64,000 nt of DNA. It comes from Chroococcidiopsidaceae cyanobacterium YX2bin18. Its GTDB lineage: Bacteria > Cyanobacteriota > Cyanobacteriia > Cyanobacteriales > Chroococcidiopsidaceae. A program made the position numbers and the translations under genes. The notes beneath the pieces were generated by a model, which was given only the letters and a program-made list of their open reading frames with translations, did not search any database and had not been told where the DNA came from. Location of the stretch: the NCBI GenBank assembly GCA_030446505.1, contig JAUJND010000001.1, forward strand, positions 1 to 64,000. Direction: 5' to 3'. Within the stretch, counting starts at the first letter, position 1. Each line of letters begins with the position of its first letter. Positions 43,123 to 53,128 of this stretch are shown here, in pieces.

Positions 43123-43411
43123 AACCGCGCTTCTCCTTAGTTTAGTAGTTACTTGAAAAGTGTTGATTCTTCAAATGCCTTAAAATCATTTGCTTTCAGC
43201 AAAAATAGCTAAATATTTCTTCGGAGCTATAGCTTAATCTGACAGTAGTTGTAGTAATTACCAAAAAAATAATTTGTAATCAAAGTCAATTACGTTTGGT
43301 TCCAGTGAAAGTAGTGTCCTACTTTGGATAAGTATAGTATTCGCGCTGGGATAAATTTTGTACTGAACAAGAGTTGACTACAATTTTGGAGTGTGTTGAC
43401 GCAAGAATACT

Positions 43412-44077
43412 ATGAACAGTTCTAAAGAGCGCAATCCCGTATTATTAGTTCATGGAATTAATGATACGGGTGCAGTTTTTCATAGAATGGCTCCCTACTT
43501 AACTCAGCGGGGTTGGTCTGTGTATGACTTAGATTTAATGCCCAGCAATGGCGATCTAAGTCTTGACCAATTGGGTCAACAAGTTGCTAGTTCTATTGCA
43601 ACGACCTTTGCACCAGAACAACCCTTCGATCTAGTGGGCTTTAGCATGGGAGGAATTGTCAGCCGCTACTATGTCCAATGCTTGGGAGGAATTAACCGTG
43701 TTCAGCGCTTAATCACCATAGCGTCTCCTCATCACGGCACCTGGATAGCTTACCTGTCCGAGCGCCTTGGTTGTGTTCAAATGCGTCCTGATAGCGCTTT
43801 TCTCCAACAGTTAAATCAAGAAGCTGTAATGTTAGAGCGGCTGAATTTTACTTCAATTTGGACACCTTTTGATCTAATGATTGTTCCTGCCAATAGTTCC
43901 CAAATGCAAGTGGGTCAAAATGTGCAAGTACCTGTCTTAACTCATGCTGGAATGATCACAGATGCAATGAGTTTAGAAGTCGTAGTGGAAGCGCTTTCCG
44001 AACCGCTTAAGCAGAATCGCCAATTTGGGCATAGTCATAACTACCAAAAATCGCTTCAGTATGACAGTAATACTTAA
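43412..44077 (+). CDS. Alpha/beta hydrolase, lipase-like
   Basis: A protein of 221 residues from ATG 43412. The oxyanion-hole segment is NPVLLVHGINDTGAVFHRMAPYL, and the nucleophile elbow GFSMGG sits in FDLVGFSMGGIVSRYYVQ. ITIASPHHGTW is the histidine-containing block typical of bacterial triacylglycerol lipases of the LipA/EstA type. A late aspartate (PFDLMIVPANSS) and VPVLTHAGMI complete a plausible triad. The substrate is unknown. Its last 71 bases overlap the convergent VOC gene, so the true end may originally have been nearer 44010. Confidence 0.85.
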   Translation: MNSSKERNPVLLVHGINDTGAVFHRMAPYLTQRGWSVYDLDLMPSNGDLSLDQLGQQVASSIATTFAPEQPFDLVGFSMGGIVSRYYVQCLGGINRVQRLITIASPHHGTWIAYLSERLGCVQMRPDSAFLQQLNQEAVMLERLNFTSIWTPFDLMIVPANSSQMQVGQNVQVPVLTHAGMITDAMSLEVVVEALSEPLKQNRQFGHSHNYQKSLQYDSNT

Positions 44078-44432
44078 ACTCCATTAAGTTATAAGACGGA
44101 TCTTCTAAAAAGAAGGTGTGATGCTCCAATGTTGAACCGGAAAAGCGGCGCTTAGGTTCTTCTCTAAAACGTAACTGCCGAGACACCCGCTCTAACAAGG
44201 TTTCCCAATCACGTTTTATTGTAAAATTAACCCAAAGTGTCTAGGATAAATGCCGCGTTGGGGTGTAAGAAGTTCTTTAGTAACGTGGGCAACTAGCTGA
44301 TGACCGTAGAGATTCAAAATCAGGGCATGAGCGGTTTCACGACCAGGGATACAGCCTAAGCCATCAATATAAAATTCTTTTGTTTGGGCAATGTCTGTAA
44401 TTGGAAAGGCAAGATGAAATAAAGTTTTGCAC
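44007..44432 (-). pseudogene. VOC-family (glyoxalase-like) protein, frameshifted
   Basis: The vicinal-oxygen-chelate fold is recognisable in two parts. The N-terminal part (about 44220-44432) reads LFHLAFPITDIAQTKEFYIDG, GCIPGRETAHALILNLYGHQLV and GIYPRHFGLI. A missing T near 44221 then shifts the frame to the part with TLEHHTFFLEDPSYNLMEFKYY, ending at 44007. The GTG at 44432 is one base out of frame, so a second indel near the start is likely. Metal ligands expected from the family are in place (His, Glu). The product would be about 140 residues. The substrate is unknown. Confidence 0.72.
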
Positions 44433-44459
44433 GGCTAGTGTTTAGGAGGCTCGTGGTTG

Positions 44460-45249
44460 ATGTATCCAATTTATTCTCTAAATCCTTGGCTAGTTGCTGT
44501 TGGATTAAATACACTTTTACTGCTCTTAGCCTCGATTGCTCCTAAAAAGCTGCTTACCCCTGGCTCGGACTTTTCCACGCCTGGTTGCTAGGTGTTCTGA
44601 TCTGGGGCAGTTTAGGTTGGCAGGGATATTTAGTAGTAATGTTTTATTTTTTGGTTGGTTCTGCCGTGACGCGAATTGGCATGGAGCAAAAGGAAGCAGA
44701 GGGAATTGCTGAAAAACGGTCGGGAGCAAGAGGACCAGAAAATGTTTGGGGTTCAGCACTAACTGGAGCACTATGTGCTTTGGGAACATTAGCGGTTCCC
44801 GCCCTTAATTTAGAGACTAAACCACTACATCTTTACTATTGTTGGGATATGCAGCAAGTTTCAGTACAAAATTGTCTGATACCTGTGCCAGTGAAGTCGG
44901 GAAAGCTTACGGTAAGCGGATATATTTAATTACAACATTACAAGCAGTACCGCGGGGAACAGAAGGGGCGGTGAGTCTAGAAGGAACACTGGCTGGAGTA
45001 ATGGCTTCAGCGGCGATCGCCTTGGTTGGTTGGGGGGTAGGTTTGATTGATTTATTAGGAGTGCTTTTGTGTGTGCTGGCAGCGTTTATTGCTACCAATA
45101 TAGAAAGTGTAATTGGGGCAACGCTGCAAGCAAAAATAGGCTGGCTCACAAATGAAGTTGTGAATATTTTGAATACCTTAATAGGTGCTTTAGCTGCTAT
45201 ATTACTAGCGTTAGCATGGCACTGGTATAGCTTACTGCCTCAAATCTAA
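44460..45249 (+). pseudogene. DUF92 family membrane protein (phytyl-phosphate kinase-like), two frameshifts
   Basis: A multi-pass membrane protein of about 262 residues. It starts at ATG 44460 with AGGAGG at 44444-44449. The first frame reads LVAVGLNTLLLLLASIAPKKLLTP. After a shift near 44560 it continues GLFHAWLLGVLIWGSLGW, FYFLVGSAVTRIGMEQKEAEGIAEKRSGARGPENVWGSA. A second shift near 44840 leads to GYAASFSTKLSDTCASEVGKAYG and ITTLQAVPRGTEGAVSLEGT, the DUF92 signatures. Plant VTE6 in this family phosphorylates phytyl-phosphate for tocopherol synthesis, so a role in phytol salvage is plausible by family, not shown here. Confidence 0.82.
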
Positions 45250-45274
45250 CTATAGCCAAATCTATTGACCTACC

Positions 45275-45761
45275 TTACGGCAGCTTAATCAAGGACAGTA
45301 CCAAGAGAAAAACAATCTCCAACAAATAGCTGACGAACACACTGGGATTAAAAAGACCATCCCACAAATAACCCTTACGCTTAGGAGTTGCATTGCGCTT
45401 TAATGTACAACACCATCCACCATAGATGACTGGACCACGTAGTTGACATTCTTGGGCAAAAAATTGCTCAATTTTATCTACACGGGGATAGAAGCCATGC
45501 TGAAAATGTTTCCACTGGCTCTCAAAATCAGAAAAAAGAGCGGAATTGAGCAGCCGATCAAAGCAATTATACTTAACTTTTGCTGCAATGCCAAAGCAAC
45601 AACAGCGCCAGTACCCGTAATTCCCAGTGCTTTAATTACCCAAATTTGTTTGTTGTAGTCTTCTATCGTAGTTGCAAAAAAAAATACTCAAGCAAGAGTA
45701 TTTCTAACTCAAAATCAGTTAACGGATGGGGGTAACAACCAGCAGGTAATGAAGTAGACAT
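45275..45761 (-). pseudogene. Small conserved membrane protein, frameshifted
   Basis: Starting at ATG 45761, the pieces read MSTSLPAGCYPHPLTDFELE, then DYNKQIWVIKALGITGTGAVVALAL and a hydrophobic segment SIIALIGCSIPLFFLI. A further shift gives WKHFQHGFYPRVDKIEQFFAQE, LRGPVIYGGWCC and a closing helix VSYLLEIVFLLVLSLIKLP, ending at 45275. It looks like a protein of about 160 residues with two or three membrane helices. An A9/T9 run near 45678 is one break. I do not recognise the family. Confidence 0.5.
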
Positions 45762-45945
45762 GAATACTTATCAAGCTCATGAATCAAGATAAATTCTGAA
45801 TGGAAATGCAAGCAAAATCTCTGCCTTTAAGATAGCTAGAATTTTAATTCAATCATACAATTTACTTGTAAGATATTCCGACCTTTAACACCATAGCTAT
45901 CATTTTCCAAGCTTTCTCAGAAGTCAATACCGTAGTCTTTAATGT

Positions 45946-47767
45946 TCAAAGTTTAATAGCGATACTGATTGAGGAAATCTTTAATATCATCACTGGTATC
46001 TCCTGAGTCCCAAACTCGATGTTGACATAAGACTTCCCAATCATGACGAGCTTTGCTAAATCATCTACATTAAAGCTCTCTTCCAAGGATCTTGTGAAAT
46101 CTACTTGCCCCTCAAAAGTGCTAACCGCAAAATTTCCAATAATTCCAAAATCATCCATGATTCTTCCATCTGAAATTCTTTTAAAAGGAACCAATCCAAC
46201 TCGAAATCCTTGTTGTAGCATACTTTTAACGACTACTACACATTTCTGAATTTCTTCTTCGTAAGTAAAATAAGGTTTATCTAGGATAAGAATTCTAACT
46301 TTTTTGCCCTGAAACCTTCTTAAAGGTTCGGAGTATCTACCTGCATCAGAAAGTGAGTTGTTTGCTGTCAGCCAGTAGTCGAGATCGTTTCTACTAACTA
46401 ATCGAATTTCTGGCGGCTGTGTATTTTGGGCAAGCTGAATAAGATCATTCCACTGTTGCCAAATCCTTGGAGAACGGAAAACTAAACGCTTCTGTCCAAT
46501 ATTTTTAAGATCCTCTGAAAGTTGAGACCAAACTGCCCTGAAGAAATTATCGAAAGGAGGTTTTTTAGCTGATTTTGTATAATCTCTAACTGCTTCTAAG
46601 ACTGGTAGTAAGATCTCTTGCTGGTTAGGTGGTGTAATGTCAGCACAAACTTCGGATACTTGAGGGAGTAATCGACCTACTCTTACAAGTCGCTGAGGCA
46701 GTGGAATCTTCCTAGGGTCTTCTGGAGGAGCTTCTAATAAATGGTTTGGAGGATCTGCTAAATCGTAGTAATACAAAGCGGCGTAATACGAACTTGTAGG
46801 ACTATGAACGTCAATTATCGTATAGCCAAGTTTATTACCCTTAAAAAGACTAGGGGAAGTGTAAACGTCAATTCCTCCATTTTTATTTCTCAAGTGAACT
46901 AGACAGCGATTATGCCTATGACCAGTTAAAACGAGATCGTAATTCTTTGCAATTAGCTCATCCAGCATTCTGCCTGCATCAACAACTGATTCAAATTGTG
47001 AGACTTCAAGTTGATTGTCAGGTAATAAATGATGATGAAGAACTGCAATCCGAATTGCGTCCCTATTAGTCGAAGGTGGAATCTGGCTCCGTTGATCTGC
47101 ACCAATGGCAGCAATATCTAATAAATTAAAATCTTCTTTAATTTCGCTATCATCAATGCCTGCTTCATGTCTACGTAACTTTTCTTGAAGCTCGCGCACC
47201 CTTTGCTTAATTTTCTCTTTTGTTGGATCTGGAACTCCACTATATGTTGGTGAAATGAAAAGTGTAACTCTTAAGGAAATATCATGAACAAGACTACTCA
47301 AATCTTCGTGGTGGATCTTCAATCCTCCCCTCATGGTTAACTCTGGTGACGAAAATTCTTGTACAGTCTGAAAATAATTTGCAAATCTATCCTCCAGGTT
47401 CACTCCTCCAGACCAATTGACATCATGATTTCCTGGGACAACAAAAATTCTTTTTCTATCAATGTTTAGGGTTGCAGCTAGATCAATAAGAAACTTTTTG
47501 CTCTATCAAATTCTTCAGGGTTACTACCTCTTTCAACAAGATCTCCAGAGACAATGACAAGTTTCGGTCGTTGATCTTCTGCAATTTTTCTTCTTTGAAG
47601 AAATTTTTAAGATTATTTATGAATTTTTTCACGACATCATCTGCTAGCATCACATCCGCATCAGGAATTCTGTCTTTCTGTTTACCCCAGACAGTCTCTC
47701 TATGGGGTAATGGAGTGAAATGGAGATCGGAGATATGAAGAATGCGTAGAGAGGGATTATTAGCCAT
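45946..47767 (-). pseudogene. Calcineurin-like metallophosphoesterase with unknown C-terminal domain, two frameshifts
   Basis: The phosphoesterase metal sites are visible: ILHISDLHFTP at the N-terminus (47767), KLVIVSGDLVERG in a second frame near 47550, then VVPGNHDVNW and VLHHHLL and VLTGHRHNRCLV in the long frame (to 45946). Two single-base indels, near 47590 and at an A run near 47495, separate the frames. The original protein was about 600 residues. From about residue 370 a second domain of about 200 residues begins, with RIWQQWNDLIQLAQ, YWLTANNSLSDAGRY, KVRILILDKPYFTYEEEIQ and a final acidic segment. I do not recognise that domain. The phosphoesterase substrate is unknown. Confidence 0.75.
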
Positions 47768-47928
47768 GTGTGTTGCTTTGGGCGCACCTAATTTTATAGG
47801 AACATACTAAACTTCAAACTGAAATTGCACCATTCCGAATTCTGTTCCTGATTTTTGGCAAAACTGAACAGATTTACTGGGACTTTATGAGTTCGCTTAG
47901 TGATTGATAGTGCGTTAACTGAGTGAAG

Positions 47929-49680
47929 TTACCCATCGCTGACAATGTTTTCAACCAATAGCCAATTACCTGCATAATTCAGGCGACCATAGATAGTCAG
48001 AGGTTGCTGGTCAATACATATTTTCAATTGCTCGTCTAGATGTGATCGCAGAGTAACAAGTGTCCAGGGTTGCTTTTTGTAAAGTCAGCAGCTTCAGTAA
48101 TAGTGAAACTATAATCTTGCTCGCTGTGACGGTGAAAAATGCCATTGAAAGGGCGAGCGAGCGACAGGTGAGAGGGGTTTTGGGAACAGGGACAATTGCC
48201 GCTAGCTGGGTAAGATTCTGGATGCTCTAAGTAATAGCGCTGCCAGTGTAGCCAGTCGGGGTGATTTGGAGGCAAATTGAACAATGGGATAATTGCTGCG
48301 GACGATCGCAACAAAGCCTCTTGCAAATCTCTTACAGGCAAATCTCTTGGTTCATAGCCTAGATTGACACACAGCGCTGCTGCCATTCCAGCTGCTTGAC
48401 CAATACCCATAACTACTGGCTGCAATCTAGTTGCACCATTGGCAATGAGACACGGAAATATTTTTCACATACTAGTAAGCCATCCATTTCAGCTGGAATC
48501 AAGCAACCGTAGGGAATCGTGAACGGGGTTCCTGTACTCCGTCCTCCCCAGCGAATTGATTTTGATTTGAGAGGAAAATCAATGCCGGGATAGTGGTGGT
48601 CATTGACATAATTACCAAAGGCGATCGCACTCACACCCCCAACTTGCATCCTATAGGTAATGGCGCAACCTGATCCCTAGGAGAAGGCAAAATATCCTGC
48701 TCTCGGATTGTCGTTATTCCTACTAGACGACGGCTTTCTCGATAGTAAGGATGCATTGCGTAAGCGCCACCGCCGAGGAGTGGGGAATTGAGGGAAAGAC
48801 TTGATTCGCCAAACCGTAACGACGACCTAGCTGAGTTTGAATAAAGCGGGCAAAACTTTGAGTATGCCAGCGAGATTCATAGAGAAATTCCTGCCGTGAT
48901 GCCTCCGATTTAATCAACCTGGCAACGTCTTTACCATAGTCATTACCCGATTGGGCCAGTTGATCATAAACAGATTCCTGGTAGTCGCCCGTAATTCAGG
49001 AATTGCTCTGAACCGTAGCCATCCCAAGCATCAGCAAACTGCATTAGATCGTCTTGAGATGCTGGAATTTCTGGAGCAGTTGATTCCCCAAAATCTTGCA
49101 GTATTACAACCCAAGTGGGCGCTTGTACTGGATATCTTTCTGTGAGAGTGTTAAAAGCAGTTGGCGCACTAGGTTCATTCCACTCAGATTGCAATTCCAT
49201 CCCCAACGGTAAGGTACTTCAGCTAGAGCAAGTAAATCTCTAGTTCTGTCGCATCCAGAGTAATCTTTGCTTTTACTGTAAAGTCTGCAAACTGGACACC
49301 AGTAATACGATTCCCCACTTGAGGACTTCTAATGGCGATCGCCCACTAAGCATCTGCAACGGTAATTCCTGCCCAATCTGCAAACACTTTGGCAGCAATA
49401 CGTGGGTCATAACTAAAAAAACTAACCCAGCTATTATCTAGTCCGCCAGTTTGCCGCTGCTGCAATTCCCGCAGAAACTCACCCCATAACCCTGTTTGAA
49501 AAGCGACCAATTCATTGCCATCCGGCGCAGATACTCCCGCCGATGTCAGCATTCCTCCTAGCCAAGGCAATTCACTCACGAGAATAGTCTTTGCACCTTT
49601 ACGCGCGCCGCTTGGATAGCAACAGGCTGTTCCCCAGTGCCACCTCCCACAACTAAAACATCGGCTGTTAGTTCATTCAT
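47929..49680 (-). pseudogene. FAD-dependent oxidoreductase, many frameshifts
   Basis: Starting at ATG 49680, the product begins MNELTADVLVVGGGTGEQPVA with the dinucleotide-binding GxGxxG-type loop. It continues in other frames: VSELPWLGGMLTSAGVSAPDGN, FFSYDPRIAAKVFADWAG, then DDLMQFADAWDGYG, IKSEASRQEFLYESRWH, GIDFPLKSKSIRWGGRSTGTPFTIPYGCLIP, MGIGQAAGMAAALCVNLGYEP and a tail LTIYGRLNYAGNWLLVENIV ending at 47929. At least five indels are required. The fold is the FAD_oxidored type found in polysaccharide or sugar-linked oxidoreductases of unknown substrate. The original gene was about 580 codons. Confidence 0.82.
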
Positions 49681-49775
49681 CAATCAAGAAATCCTACAAG
49701 CCAGAATACATAATATTCCCTAGTGACTCCTGAGTCCTGCTAAAGTCTAAAATCGCTGGACAAAAAGAGATAATT

Positions 49776-50823
49776 ATGAAAGCACAGGTATTTAGAGGCG
49801 TTAATCAGCTAAGTTATGAAGAATTGCCGATACCGACACTTGCACCGGATGAAGTGCTGGTACAGGTACGGGTAGTAGGCTTGTGCCAATCGGATATTAA
49901 AAGATTCGTTATCCCCTCTACGAACCACCGCGCATTTTTGGGCATGAAACTGCTGGAGTAATTACAGTCGTAGGTAATGAAGTAACTAACTGGAAAATAG
50001 GACAACGGGTTGTCGTGATGCACCACATCCCTTGCATGCGCTGTAATTATTGCCTTAACGACAACTTTTCGATGTGCGAAGTCTATAAAAACATTTCTAC
50101 AACAATGCCTGGTTTTAATCCCAGTGGCGGCGGCTTTGCCGAGTATGTTAAAGTTCCTGGTCATATTGTCCGTAATGGTGGGTTAATTCCCATCCCAGAT
50201 GCAGTAAGTTTTGAGCAGGCAAGTTTTGTAGAACCTACTAACTGCTGCCTCAAAGCCGTAAAAAAGCCCAAATTGCCCCTGGTCAATCAGTTCTAGTAAC
50301 TGGTGCTGGTCCGATTGGGCTAATGTTCATTATGCTGGTAAAGTATTTTGGCGCTAGAGTAATCGCAACTGACTTACTTCCCTCCCGCATAGCAAAAGCT
50401 TTAAGTGTTGGTGCAGATGCGGCGTTTGATGCACGCGAGCGCAATTTACCTGCCAAAATTCAGGAATTTACTGATGGCATGGGAGTTGATACAACTCTGT
50501 TAGCCGTCCCCAGTGACAAAGCTTTCTTCCAAGCTTTAGACTGTACCCGTAAGGGTGGCAAAATTCTTTTCTTTGCCGAGTTTCCCGATGAAGTGGAAAT
50601 TCCGCTCAATCCCAATATTCTCTATCGTCGGGAAATTGATTTGATGGGTAGCTACAGTTCTTCTTACCGGGTTCAAAGCCTTGCTGCTGATATTGTGTTT
50701 AACCAGCGCATTGATGTAGAAGCATTGATTAGCGATCGCTACTCTCTCCAAGATTTAGCAAAAGCTGTGGAACTTGCGATTACTCCCAATCCCGATACTT
50801 ATAAAATTCTCATCTATCCTTAA
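49776..50823 (+). pseudogene. Zinc-dependent alcohol dehydrogenase family protein, two homopolymer frameshifts
   Basis: A medium-chain dehydrogenase of about 350 residues. The first frame (MKAQVFRGVNQLSYEELPIPT) has the catalytic zinc cysteine in GLCQSDIK. One A missing near 49902 moves to the frame with FGHETAGVITVVGNEV (GHE zinc ligand) and the structural zinc cysteines CMRCNYCLNDNFSMCE. A second missing A in a run near 50262-50267 leads to the last frame with QSVLVTGAGPIGLMF (NAD-binding) and FDARERNLPAKIQEFTDGMGVD. Both breaks sit in A runs. The sugar- or polyol-dehydrogenase subgroup is likely, with substrate unknown. Confidence 0.85.
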
Positions 50824-50958
50824 GCTGAAGATATAACTAGAATCTTTCGTTGCTGAAAATCACTCTTTAGGAGTATTCTTAGGTTTTTAACCTACTGATA
50901 CAGTTGTTAATGTTCATCTATCTGATGAGAGATATGTTGGTAGTGAATTTTATTACCT

Positions 50959-51328
50959 ATGGACGCATCTTATCCTACGCGTGGGCAAATAGAACGAACC
51001 CTCTCGCAGCGGATTCAGGCTCTATATCGCACTCAACTAGAGCATCAACCAAGTCGAGTAATTTGCCAAATTTTTGACGGAAAAATTGCTATTATTTTGG
51101 AGGATTCTATTACTCAACCAGAGCAGCTTCTAGTTGAAAACGGTCAAGAAGAATTAGCAGAGCAAGTACGCTCAAAACTAGATGATGCTCTTGAACCACA
51201 ACTAAAAGCCTTAATTGAAGAAGTAGTTGGAGTAGCTGTAGTTGACTTTTTAAGTGATGCTAAATTAAGAAACAGGTCGTACTGCAACAATTGTTATTTT
51301 GGCTGATCTGCCTCAGATCAGAAACTAG
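50959..51328 (+). pseudogene. DUF2294 / MpsC-family protein, copy 1, frameshifted at the C-terminus
   Basis: A small protein of about 122 residues of the DUF2294 family, named after MpsC of a Na+-translocating membrane-potential system in Staphylococcus. It starts at ATG 50959. Blocks typical of the family are TLSQRIQALYRTQLEHQPSRV, KIAIILEDSITQPEQLLVENG and VGVAVVDFLSDAKL. An extra A near 51269 breaks the frame before ETGRTATIVILADLPQIRN, which would end at 51328. There is no signal or membrane helix. The cyanobacterial role is not known. A second copy lies 350 bases downstream. Confidence 0.75.
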
Positions 51329-51674
51329 CCTTAAATGCAGGAAGTTAATTTGGGTCTTGAGTTTTGGGTCTTACAGCGTAAATTAGTTATTAATTAGGAA
51401 TTGCTGTTAACACACTAAACCTAACACCCAATAGCTAAAACTTAGGATTTAAAGTAGGTCTGTTACCTAAACATTACTTAAAATAATTGACTCATTAGAC
51501 TAGTCGAAACAACAGTAAATTACAAAATATTTTAATAATTTTCTTAACTATCAAATTACTCAAGTTCAAATTTGATTAATGTTCCTGAAGATATATATCT
51601 TTAGATTGGTTAAGACTATTTTCTAGCCTGTTAAACTCTAAAAAATAATGAAAATTATTTAATTTATAGCAGAG
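51329..51674. other. Spacer between the two MpsC-like genes
   Basis: AT-rich, with no gene or clear structure seen. It may carry its own promoter for copy 2. Confidence 0.4.
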
Positions 51675-52086
51675 ATGTGGTATATGACAGAGAGTGGGGA
51701 AACTGATAGGCAGTTAGAACATAAACTCTCGCACCATATTATAGATTTATACCTTACTCACTTGGGGCATCAGCCGCACAAAGTCTCTTGTCACTTGGTT
51801 GACAAAACCCTAACTATTATTGTGGAAGACTCTATTACCTTACCAGAGCAACTTTTAAATAATAGTGGTCAGCATGAATTAGCTAACCAAGTACGAGCTA
51901 ACATCCAAAAAAGCAATTGAGTTACCTATAAAATCAGTAATTGAAGAAACTTACGCAACAAGTGTAATTGATCTTTTTAAGAGTTATGCGTTTGATACAG
52001 GACGTACAAGTATTGTTGCTGTTTTAGCCCCAAAAGCGGGAATTGCAACTAAGCAACAGACGCAAGTGGAAGATAGCAACGGATAA
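51675..52086 (+). pseudogene. DUF2294 / MpsC-family protein, copy 2, frameshifted in an A6 run
   Basis: A paralogue of the preceding gene. It reads MTESGETDRQLEHKLSHHIIDLYLTHLGHQ, TLTIIVEDSITLPEQLLNNSG and ELANQVRANIQK. One A too many in the run near 51907-51912 breaks the frame. Removing it gives AIELPIKSVIEETYATSVIDLFKSY and FDTGRTSIVAVLAPKAG, ending at 52086. The start is ATG 51675 or 51684. The restored protein is about 136 residues, longer at the C-terminus than copy 1. Its 3' end overlaps the convergent response-regulator gene by 38 bases. Confidence 0.74.
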
Positions 52087-52435
52087 GCGCCTCTAAATCC
52101 CTCAAGAATATAAGGTTTGCTAATGTAGGCATTACATCCTGCTAAAATTAGGCGGGATCGCGATCTTCTTCTCTTGCTAAAGCCGTTACTGCAATAACTG
52201 GTATCTCTCTCAGTTTCCTGGTTCTGCTTGAGACGCTGCACTACTTCTATCCCATTTATGTCAGGCAGCATAACATCTAGCAAGATTAAGTTTGGCTGAT
52301 AACCTTGTGCTAAGAGTATAGCAGTCTCACCTGCGTCGCGGTCATAACTAAGCAATTTAGAGGCTCAAGCACTTCAGTAAGCAGCAGCAAGTTGTCTTCG
52401 TTGTCATCTATAGCTAAAACTATTTGCTTATTCAC
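52049..52435 (-). pseudogene. CheY-like response regulator, several frameshifts
   Basis: A receiver domain of about 129 residues. It starts at GTG 52435: VNKQIVLAIDDNEDNLLLLTEV has the acidic pocket (DDN). In the next frame LILLDVMLPDINGIEVVQRLK holds the phosphorylated aspartate (LLDVMLP). Then comes PVIAVTALAREED in another frame with the conserved Thr/Ala, GCNAYISKPYIL with the conserved lysine, and the tail LEALIRCYLPLASVA to 52049. At least four indels. There is no output domain, so it was a stand-alone receiver. No histidine kinase gene is adjacent. Confidence 0.78.
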
Positions 52436-53128
52436 AGTTAGCAGTCCACTATGAAGTAGAATTTCCAAATCCATTCTCCGTTGAGGTATGTCAATCGGCG
52501 GAGTTCAATCTACACTGTAAGAGTAATTGAGGCATTCCCCAAGCGGTGGTATAGCTGAATTGCATGGTTTCAACCTTTAACCTAGCGCTTGTAATGGACT
52601 GGCTCTTAGCTAACCCTCTTGGCTCGCGTATAGGGTTGATTAAACCCAAAGCGGGTAAGCTGAAAGGCATCTACCTATTGATGTAATTTTAGCAGACTTA
52701 AGGTAAGATATGAAATCTTTGTGAACAAAGGTAGACAATTCAAAGAGGCTTAATTGTCTACCTTTCTGATAAATAGGGAATTCAGGTATAAGCTGTATTG
52801 ACTCATCCAAATATTTGCTTAACTTAATATAACTTTAATAATATCTTGTTTTTTAAACTGCTATTAGTATATTTTCTAACATTTAGCTCAAATATACATA
52901 AATTAGACATAACTTAGACTTGTGCGTGTTGTTAAATTGATACTCAAACCTGAGTCTAAATCCTTAAAGTTATAATGTCAAAATTAGAATTTGGCATATT
53001 TACATTTTTATCCTCAAGCTTTGATGTCCAATAAATTACATTATGAAATAAAAATTGTTAGAGTAGCTAGACAATATAAATAGCAATAAAAAAGTGATTT
53101 AATGTGTTGTTAAAAGAGAGGTTAGGCA
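52436..53128. other. 693-base spacer before the aldehyde dehydrogenase gene
   Basis: No gene recognised. It contains a 14-bp perfect inverted repeat (52727-52765) and a long AT-rich tract (52800-53110) upstream of the aldehyde dehydrogenase start. Base use is unlike the coding neighbours. Confidence 0.45.
52727..52765. terminator. 14-bp perfect inverted repeat
   Basis: AAAGGTAGACAATT (52727-52740), an 11-base loop and AATTGTCTACCTTT (52752-52765) are perfect complements. It lies in a long spacer with no gene close on either side. It is a possible bidirectional terminator or a mobile-element remnant. Confidence 0.5.
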
